From the NCBI RefSeq assembly GCF_009796285.1, contig NZ_CP047020.1, forward strand, positions 682,001 to 746,000: a DNA stretch of 64,000 nucleotides. The letters are read 5' to 3'. The position numbers and the translations under genes were made by a program. Shown piece after piece: positions 35,278-41,591 of the stretch; within the stretch, counting starts at the first letter, position 1; every line of letters begins with the position of its first letter. This stretch comes from Streptomyces broussonetiae (GTDB lineage Bacteria; Actinomycetota; Actinomycetes; Streptomycetales; Streptomycetaceae). The notes beneath the pieces are model-generated. The model saw only the letters and a list, made by a program, of their open reading frames with translations. It was not told where the DNA came from and did not search any database.

Positions 35278-35340
35278 GGCGGGGACCGGCCTGGTGGCCG
35301 GTCCCCGCCGTGTCTCCTGCCGCGCCGAACCGGCGCGGCA
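35278..35340 (+). terminator. Tandem hairpin terminators after the PPTase
   Basis: Two perfect inverted repeats lie in a row: a 14-bp stem with a TGGT loop (35278-35309) and a 10-bp stem with an AAC loop (35318-35340). They should end the mbtH-PPTase transcript and insulate the S51 peptidase gene. Confidence 0.8.
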
Positions 35341-35360
35341 GCACGCTTCGCCTTCACGTT

Positions 35361-35369
35361 TTCCCCATG
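35361..35369 (+). promoter_or_regulatory. TTCCCCATG half-site upstream of the S51 peptidase
   Basis: The nonamer TTCCCCATG lies about 35 bp before the GTG start of the peptidase and is identical to half of a palindrome upstream of the lanM-like gene. It may be a binding site for one of the clustered LuxR-type regulators. One half-site alone is weak evidence. Confidence 0.3.
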
Positions 35370-35404
35370 CCCGACGTGCACCGCCGCACGATACGATCAC
35401 GCGC

Positions 35405-36145
35405 GTGACGGCTGCGGAACCCACCATCCTCGCGACCTCCGGCGGGCACCGCGTCGGCACACGCACCCGGGTGCTCTTCGACGCGCTGGTCCACCATGCG
35501 GTCGACCTCTCGGGGGTGCACGGCAGGCGCCCCCGCATCCTGTACGTCGGTACGGCGACGGGGGACGCCGAACTCGTCACGGCGCGGGTGGCCGAGGCGG
35601 CCCGGGTGGCGGGCTTCGACCTCACCCCCCTGTACCTGTTCCCCATGCCGAACGTCGACGACATCGAGGGCACGGTCCTGGACCACGACGTGGTCTGGGT
35701 GATGGGCGGCTCGGTGGCCAACCTGCTCGCGGTGTGGCGGGTGCACGGTCTGGACGGTGTCATGCGTCGCGCGTGGCGGGCGGGCGTGGTGCTCGCGGGG
35801 GTGAGCGCGGGTTCCATCTGCTGGTTCGACGGCGGCGCCACGGATTCCTTCGGGCCGCAACTTCAGCCGGTGACCGACGGGTTGGGGCTGCTGCCGTACG
35901 GCAACGGCGTGCACTACGACTCGGACGCGGGCCGGCGGCCCCTGATCCACCGGCTGGTCGCCGACGGCGTGTTTCCCGCGGCCCACTGCACCGACGACGG
36001 GGTGGGGCTCGTCTACCGGAACACCGAGCTGGTCGAGGCCGTGGCCGAACTGCCGGGAAAGAGTGCCTACATGGTGCGCCGGGAAGGCGGGCGTGCCGTG
36101 GAGGAGCGCGTCGAACCGCGGTTGCTGCCGGCGCCCCGGTTCTGA
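35405..36145 (+). CDS. S51-family peptidase (PepE / cyanophycinase-like)
   Basis: A 246-residue serine peptidase of family S51. The nucleophile is Ser134 in the GVSAGS motif, with ILATSGGHRVG at the N-terminus, VWVMGGSVANLL before the active site and AHCTDDGVGLVY after it. Members include dipeptidase PepE, which cleaves after N-terminal Asp, and cyanophycinase. In this setting it could trim a leader or an Asp-containing intermediate, or give self-protection; that is inference. GTG 35405 is the start that fits the fold; no signal peptide is present. It converges with the LuxR-type pair. Confidence 0.88.
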   Translation: MTAAEPTILATSGGHRVGTRTRVLFDALVHHAVDLSGVHGRRPRILYVGTATGDAELVTARVAEAARVAGFDLTPLYLFPMPNVDDIEGTVLDHDVVWVMGGSVANLLAVWRVHGLDGVMRRAWRAGVVLAGVSAGSICWFDGGATDSFGPQLQPVTDGLGLLPYGNGVHYDSDAGRRPLIHRLVADGVFPAAHCTDDGVGLVYRNTELVEAVAELPGKSAYMVRREGGRAVEERVEPRLLPAPRF

Positions 36146-36236
36146 CACCGGGCACCGGGGGCGACCGCGCGGGGTGACGGAGGGCGGCTGCGGGGCCGTC
36201 CATGTGTCCCGTCCCCCGCGTCGACGTCTTCGGTGG

Positions 36237-36848
36237 TCAGATCAGTCCGTGGCGGACCGCGTGGGCGACCGCGTGAGCCCGGTTGCGGGCCTGGAGGCGG
36301 GCCATGATCTCGTAGATGACGTTCTTGACGGTGTGTTCGGAGCAGTGCAGCAGCCGGGCGATGTCCGCGTTGGCGTGGCCCTCCGCCATCAGGCGCAGCA
36401 CCGAGGTCTGACGGGCCGTCAGTGCCGGTGGCCTCGCGTCGGACTGCGCCGGGTCGCCGGAAAGGGGGCCGGCGGTCAGCAGCTGGGACAGCTCCGGGTA
36501 GGGGATGGTCGGATGCGGGTGCCCGGCGCGTCGCACGGCCGCCGTCAGGCTCTCCTGCGTGAGGGCCGCACTCCTGAGCACGACCGCTCCCGCGCGCAGT
36601 GCCCGCAGCAGGCCGCCGCGGCCGACGGTGTCGCACACGAGCAGCAGCGGACCGGGTTCCCGTGGGCCGCGCAGCGCCTGTTCGACGTCGTGGGCGACGA
36701 CCACGGTGACGGTGCCGGGCCCGGCGTGGCCGGGCGTGCAGTTCAGGCCGGCGCGGCGGGCGAGGGCACGCACCCGGTCGGCGCCCTGTGCGGGCAGGAC
36801 GCGCAGTCGGGCCGGGGCACCGGGCGCGGCGATCAGGGTGGCGGTCAC
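36237..36848 (-). CDS. LuxR-type regulator A (orphan, response-regulator-like)
   Basis: A 203-residue protein with a degenerate receiver-like N-terminal region (about 1-120) lacking a clear phospho-acceptor Asp. A C-terminal NarL/LuxR helix-turn-helix follows: LTARQTSVLRLMAEGHANAD, then LHCSEHTVKNVIYEIMARLQ. It ends RAHAVAHAVRHGLI, as does its neighbour. GTG 36848 overlaps the stop of regulator B by 4 bases (GTGA). With no kinase nearby it is probably an atypical, unphosphorylated cluster regulator. Confidence 0.87.
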   Translation of the reverse strand: MTATLIAAPGAPARLRVLPAQGADRVRALARRAGLNCTPGHAGPGTVTVVVAHDVEQALRGPREPGPLLLVCDTVGRGGLLRALRAGAVVLRSAALTQESLTAAVRRAGHPHPTIPYPELSQLLTAGPLSGDPAQSDARPPALTARQTSVLRLMAEGHANADIARLLHCSEHTVKNVIYEIMARLQARNRAHAVAHAVRHGLI

Positions 36849-37456
36849 AGCAGACCCGCCCGAAGGGCGTAGGCGACTGCGTGCGCGCGGTTGCGCAGCC
36901 GGAACCGCTGGGTGATGTCGTGCACGACGGTCGTCACGGTGCGCGGCGAGTAGGCGAGTTGCTGGGCAATCTCCGCCGTCTCGTGTCCGTCGGCGACCAG
37001 CCGCAGCACCGAGCGCTCCCGGTCCGAGAGCATGCCGCCGGCCCAGCCGCCGCTGCCGTGCCGGGTGTCGGCCGGCCGGTCCAGCACCTGTTCCAGCAGG
37101 TCCGTCGGCAAGGTGCAGTCGTCCTGGGCGGCAGCCCGCACGGCATGGGCGAGGCGGGGGGCGTCGGCCTCGCGGCGCAGCAACAGGCCCCGGGCACCGG
37201 CGGCGAGGGCGTGCAGGGCGTCGCCGGAGGCGAGGGCGCCGGCCACCAGCACGACGGCGGGGCGCTGCCGGTGGGCGCGGGTGGTACGCACCATGTCGAG
37301 TTCGGCCGGGCCCAGCCGGTCCACGGTCAGCACGGCGACCCGGGCGTCGCCCGGCTCGCACAGTGTCAGTTCCTGGCACGCCAGCAGGGTGCTGCGGGTG
37401 CCTGCTTCCAGCACCGGGTCGAGGGCGACCACACCGACGGGTACGGGTGCTCCCAT
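36845..37456 (-). CDS. LuxR-type regulator B (orphan, response-regulator-like)
   Basis: A 203-residue partner of regulator A, exactly the same length, with the same plan. The receiver-like part (VLVAGALASGDALHALAAGA) resembles the end of a REC domain but lacks the full Asp pocket. The HTH is LSDRERSVLRLVADGHETAE followed by LAYSPRTVTTVVHDITQRF. AAGGAGC lies before ATG 37456. It leads a two-gene unit divergent from lanM; the two proteins may form a heterodimer. The duplicated pair is probably the pathway-specific switch together with the LAL protein. Confidence 0.87.
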   Translation of the reverse strand: MGAPVPVGVVALDPVLEAGTRSTLLACQELTLCEPGDARVAVLTVDRLGPAELDMVRTTRAHRQRPAVVLVAGALASGDALHALAAGARGLLLRREADAPRLAHAVRAAAQDDCTLPTDLLEQVLDRPADTRHGSGGWAGGMLSDRERSVLRLVADGHETAEIAQQLAYSPRTVTTVVHDITQRFRLRNRAHAVAYALRAGLL

Positions 37457-37865
37457 CTGCTGCTCCTTGGAAGGTCGTCCGCCCCGTCGTGAGGACTGCG
37501 GGCGGTCTGGGGGGTACTGCACCAGAGCGTGCGGGCGACGACCGTGCGGGGGCATCGGTAGTCGGTCCCCACCTTTCGCGCTCCGGCCCGCCGGGTGGGC
37601 GGGCGGACACCGGTGGCACGCGGCAGGAACGGCCTGCTCGGCGCCCGGTACCGCCGCGCGGCTGCGTACGGGGACGGAGAGGTGGGCGGACATGCGGGCG
37701 GCACGCCACCGCAATGGGGGTCACCCCGTGTGCGGGCCGCGCCAGGGAGAGGTTCCGGCGTCCGCACGGGTACGTCCCACGGCCGTCCGGCGCCCACCCG
37801 GGCGCGCTGGGCAAGCGTGTCCGACCTGCTGTTTCCGTGTGTGCGGGGAGGTCGTGCGCGGACCG

Positions 37866-37923
37866 TTCCCCACGGGTGGGGCAGGCCCGCGCAGAATATG
37901 GGGGCTGCTTCCCCATGTGGGGG
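37866..37923 (+). promoter_or_regulatory. Two palindromes in the LuxR-lanM divergent region
   Basis: TTCCCCACGGGTGGGG (37866-37881) and TTCCCCATGTGGGGG (37909-37923) are two versions of one inverted repeat with centres about 43 bp apart, four helical turns. A third arm (ATGGGG at 37898) can also pair with CCCCAT at 37911-37916. They lie 29-86 bp before the lanM start inside a 495-bp region (37457-37951) with no gene. They are likely operators for clustered LuxR-type regulators. Confidence 0.5.
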
Positions 37924-37951
37924 TCGTGGGAGGTCTGCGACCTTCTTTCTC

Positions 37952-40900
37952 GTGACTGAGACCGCCAGCCTCCCCACTCCACGGAGCGCCGGCCTACCGC
38001 TCGCGTGGTGGGCCCCGGCGCTGTCCCTCGCGGAACGGCTCGCCGCCACCGGACGTCCGGTGGCGGATGCCGCTTCCACCGCCGCCGGGTCCGCCCCCTG
38101 GGCCGCCGGGGACGCGGAGGGCTTCGCGCTGCGGCTGGCCCACCTCGGAGTGGACGGTGCCACGGCGGCGGCCCTCGCGGCGGAGCCTGCCGAGAGGCTC
38201 GCGGCCCGGGCGGCGAAGCCCGGTTGGGCGGAGTACGCCGAAGCTGCCCTGACCGCGGCGCCCGAGATCCTGGAGGAAACGAGCGCGGACGGCACGGGTC
38301 CGGATGTCTTCGCCGCCGTCGTACGACCGCTCGTCGCACCGGCGGCGGACTGGCTGGCCGGTCTGATATCGGGCGTCCCGGAGGTCGAACGGCCTGTGTG
38401 GCAGGGCGCGTTCGAGCGCCGTCTGACGCACCAGCTGGTCCGGCTGGCCGCGCGGACCCTGGTCCACGAACTCGACGTCGCCCGGCGCGCCGGGCGCCTC
38501 GCCGGTTCGGACCCGCGCGAGCGGTTCGTCTCCTTCGTCGCCGCGACGGGCGCCCGGCAGGGCCTGGCGGCGCTGTTCGCCGCCTACCCGGTGCTGGCCC
38601 GGATGCTGGGGCAGACGGCACTGGATGCGGCGGCCGCGGCGGGCGAACTGGTGGAGCGCTTCGAGGCGGACAGGGACGAGTTGGCCGTCGCTCTCCTTCG
38701 GGACCGCGCCCCGGGTGCGCTGGCCGGGGTCGACCTGGGTCTCGGCGACGCCCACCAGGGCAACCGGTCGGTCGCGGTCCTGCGCTTCGCGGGCGGCGCC
38801 CGGCTCGTCTACAAGCCCCGGCCGCTGGAGCAGCACGCTCTGCTCGACGATCTGGTGGGCTGGCTCAACATCAGGGTGCCCGGGCCGGCACTGCGCACCG
38901 CGCGCAGCGTGCGCCGGGGTGCGTACGGCTGGCTGGAGTTCGTGGAGCACCGCTGGTGCCGGTCGGTGACCGAGACGGACGCCTTCTACCGGCGTCAGGG
39001 CGCGCTGCTGGCCCTGCTGTACGCGGTGGACGGCGCCGACATGCACTACGAGAACGTGATCGCCTGCGGTGACCAGCCGGTGCTGGTGGACGCCGAAACC
39101 CTGCTGCACACCGGGCTTCCGCAGGCCATGACGGCCGGCGCCGACCCGGCGGCGGACGCCCTGCACACCTCCGTGCACCGCACCTGTCTGCTGCCCCATC
39201 TGCTGATCGGCGAGCACCGCGCGCTCGACATCTCCGCGCTCGGCCGGTCCACCGACGGCACGTTCCCGAGCGAGGGCCTGTGCTGGGAGGACAGCGGCGA
39301 GGACACGATGCGGGTGGTACGCGCCCCGGTGGTCAGCCCGGCGGCGCAGAACCAGCCCCTGCCCCGGGCGACGCCGGCGGCGGGCGCCGACCACCGGGCG
39401 GCCCTGCTGGACGGCTTCCGGACCGCCTACACGTGCCTCGCCGAGCACCGTCACCAACTCCTTGCCACAGACGGCCCGTTGATGAAGCGTGCCGACAGTC
39501 CGGCCCGGCTCATCGTTCGTTCCACGCGTCTGTACGCGACGCTGCTGGAGGAGTCCACCCATCCGTCCCTGCTCCGGGACGCACTCGCCCGGGACAGCGT
39601 GTTCGCGGTGCTGTGGACCGAGTCCGAGCACGACGAGGCGCGGCGGCGGCTCATCGAGCACGAGACGGCCGACCTGTGGCGTGGGGATGTACCCCTGTTC
39701 GTGCATCGGCCGTCCGGCACGGGGGTCCGGACGGCCGAGGGCACCTGGCTGCCGCAGGTCCTGCCCGTGGCGAGCCTGCCCTCGGTCCGGGCGAAGATCG
39801 CCCGCATGGACGAGGTCGACTGCCGCGACCAGGAGTGGATCATCTCGGCCACGCTGGCGGCGCGGGGCGCCGGTTCGCCGCTGGGGCGGCCCAGGTCCGA
39901 ACTCGCGGTCGGGCCGGTACCGGCGGTCGCGCCCGACGGCTCGCGGCTGCTGGCGGCCGTGTGCGGGATCGCCGACGAGATCGCCGCACGCGCGGTGCGG
40001 GGTGGCGGCCGGACCAACTGGCTCGGCCTGGAACGGGTTTCCGGGCCGCACTGGGCGGTGCTGCCGATGGGCGCGGGGCTGGCGCAGGGCTACTGCGGGG
40101 TCGCGCTCTTCCTGGCCCAGACGGACGCGCTGGCCGGGGCCGGCCGGTACGCGGCGCTGGCCCGCGAGGCGGTCCGGCCGCTACCCGTCCTGCTCAAGGC
40201 GCTGGCCGCCGATCCCGAGCTGAGCGCGGCGGCCGGGCCCGGCGCCTACGACGGGCTCGCCGGCATCGTGTACGCGCTGGTGCGGCTGTCGGCGCTGCTC
40301 GGGGACGATCTGACGGAATGCCTGCCGGACGCACTCACGGCGCTCGGTCACGCCGCCGCCGTCTGCCCCGAGCCGGGGCCGGCCGGTGGCACGGCCGGAG
40401 CACTGGCCGCGGCCGTGGCGGCCCACGAGGCGACCGGGTCGGCGCAGGCACTGCGGCTGGCGGACATCGTCGCGGACCGACTGCTGGTCAGGGTGGGCGG
40501 ACCGGCGAGGGGCACGGCCGGTGCCGCGCGGGACCACCGGTGCCCCGGGAGCGCGGACGGCACCCCGTGGGACCAGGGTCCCGCAGCCGCCGTCGGCCCG
40601 ATCGGTTTCGCGCAGGGCTCGGCGGGCATCGGCTGGGCACTGCGCCGCTATGCCACCCGGCGCCCGGAGCGCGCCGTCGCGCACGAGGCTGCGGCGGACA
40701 CCCTGCTGCGCGCCTCGCTCCAGTACCCGAACGGCGTGTGCACGAAAGGCTCCTGGGTCTCCGGGTGCGCCGGAGTGGCCGCCGCCACGGCCCATCTGCC
40801 CGCTGCCGCCGCGCTGTCGGCCCGGCTCGCGGATGTCGGCGTAAGCCCGGACCTCAGCCTCGGACACGGCACGCTGGGCACGCTGGAGGCCCTGGCCGTG

Positions 40901-41122
40901 CTCGCCGAGCGCGGGGACGCGACCGCCGCCGGCGCGCTGAGCCGGCGGACCGGCCAGGTGCTCGCCGTCGTCGAGGCGCAGAGCCACCGCTGCGCCACCC
41001 CCGACCACGTCCCCTCCCCCGGGCTGCTGACCGGACTGTCCGGTATCGGCTACGGGCTACTCCGCCTCGCCCATCCCGAGACCGTGCCCTCCGTCCTGCT
41101 CCTGGGACAGCCCGGCCACTGA
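37952..41122 (+). CDS. LanM-like bifunctional lanthionine synthetase with degenerate cyclase
   Basis: A 1056-residue class II lanthipeptide synthetase by architecture. The dehydratase/kinase half is intact by inspection: Asp266 and His268 in LGDAHQG, Lys288 in LVYKPR, Asp363, His365 and Asn368 in GADMHYEN, Asp380 and Glu382 in LVDAETL, and RLIVRSTRLYATLLEES. It should phosphorylate and eliminate Ser/Thr. The LanC-like half keeps the barrel repeats but has lost key residues: the AHG histidine is Gln888, the WC zinc cysteine is Val936 and CHG reads GHG (Gly971-His972). A Cys939 sits three residues late. It probably cannot cyclise. GTG 37952 is the only plausible start; its ribosome binding site is weak. 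Confidence 0.9.
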   Translation: MTETASLPTPRSAGLPLAWWAPALSLAERLAATGRPVADAASTAAGSAPWAAGDAEGFALRLAHLGVDGATAAALAAEPAERLAARAAKPGWAEYAEAALTAAPEILEETSADGTGPDVFAAVVRPLVAPAADWLAGLISGVPEVERPVWQGAFERRLTHQLVRLAARTLVHELDVARRAGRLAGSDPRERFVSFVAATGARQGLAALFAAYPVLARMLGQTALDAAAAAGELVERFEADRDELAVALLRDRAPGALAGVDLGLGDAHQGNRSVAVLRFAGGARLVYKPRPLEQHALLDDLVGWLNIRVPGPALRTARSVRRGAYGWLEFVEHRWCRSVTETDAFYRRQGALLALLYAVDGADMHYENVIACGDQPVLVDAETLLHTGLPQAMTAGADPAADALHTSVHRTCLLPHLLIGEHRALDISALGRSTDGTFPSEGLCWEDSGEDTMRVVRAPVVSPAAQNQPLPRATPAAGADHRAALLDGFRTAYTCLAEHRHQLLATDGPLMKRADSPARLIVRSTRLYATLLEESTHPSLLRDALARDSVFAVLWTESEHDEARRRLIEHETADLWRGDVPLFVHRPSGTGVRTAEGTWLPQVLPVASLPSVRAKIARMDEVDCRDQEWIISATLAARGAGSPLGRPRSELAVGPVPAVAPDGSRLLAAVCGIADEIAARAVRGGGRTNWLGLERVSGPHWAVLPMGAGLAQGYCGVALFLAQTDALAGAGRYAALAREAVRPLPVLLKALAADPELSAAAGPGAYDGLAGIVYALVRLSALLGDDLTECLPDALTALGHAAAVCPEPGPAGGTAGALAAAVAAHEATGSAQALRLADIVADRLLVRVGGPARGTAGAARDHRCPGSADGTPWDQGPAAAVGPIGFAQGSAGIGWALRRYATRRPERAVAHEAAADTLLRASLQYPNGVCTKGSWVSGCAGVAAATAHLPAAAALSARLADVGVSPDLSLGHGTLGTLEALAVLAERGDATAAGALSRRTGQVLAVVEAQSHRCATPDHVPSPGLLTGLSGIGYGLLRLAHPETVPSVLLLGQPGH

Positions 41123-41241
41123 CCGATCACGCTCCGTTGCCCGCAAGCCCATCACCTCCTCACCTCCTCAGCGCCACGGAACTTCGTCCACCGTCCGCCC
41201 CCGTGCGCACCGGCACGGGACACCCGAAGGGGATCACCGTC

Positions 41242-41436
41242 ATGGACAAGCACCTCACCGAGACCACCGCCGACGTCACCGAGACCACCACCGAGCAGGA
41301 CGCCGCGGGCGGGATCACCCTCAAGGGCCGCAACCGCGCCTGCGCCCGCGCCCGCGTCCTGGCCGGCATGGTTCTGACCAGCGGCATCGTCATCACGCTC
41401 AGCACCCTCGACACCTCGGTCTCCGCGCCGCGGTGA
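41242..41436 (+). CDS. Candidate LanM precursor peptide, 64 residues
   Basis: A small gene 119 bp after lanM with a good AAGGGG site. The first 24 residues are Thr/Glu/Asp-rich (two TETT units) and end in Gly23-Gly24, like a class II leader with a double-glycine cleavage site. The remaining 40 residues hold many Ser/Thr but only one cysteine (Cys34), close to the putative core start in an Arg-rich segment. A hydrophobic stretch (about 39-56) is followed by TSVSAPR. Position, size and leader type support a RiPP precursor; a small membrane peptide is the alternative. At most one lanthionine ring could form. No LanT-type protease/exporter is present. Confidence 0.65.
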   Translation: MDKHLTETTADVTETTTEQDAAGGITLKGRNRACARARVLAGMVLTSGIVITLSTLDTSVSAPR

Positions 41437-41465
41437 CCCGGCCTCAGCCCTGACACCGCGTGATG

Positions 41466-41492
41466 GCGCGGGCCCGTCCGGCGGGCCCGCGC
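41466..41492 (+). terminator. Hairpin terminator after the precursor gene
   Basis: A perfect 11-bp GC stem with a 5-base loop lies 30 bp after the precursor stop. It would end the lanM-precursor transcript before the LAL regulator gene. Confidence 0.7.
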
Positions 41493-41591
41493 CGCCGTGT
41501 CGGCACCGAACCCCACATCGGTCGTGACGGAACGGGTTCGGGTGTGTGCGACCTGCCACAGGTCCCAATTTTCCTATTACCATCTGCGTTC

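Noticed and set aside
37595..37951. Extending the LanM-like gene upstream to an ATG at 37595
   Set aside because: The extra 119 residues are Arg/Gly-rich with no family similarity and would cover the palindromes and the divergent promoter region. GTG 37952 begins at the normal family start.
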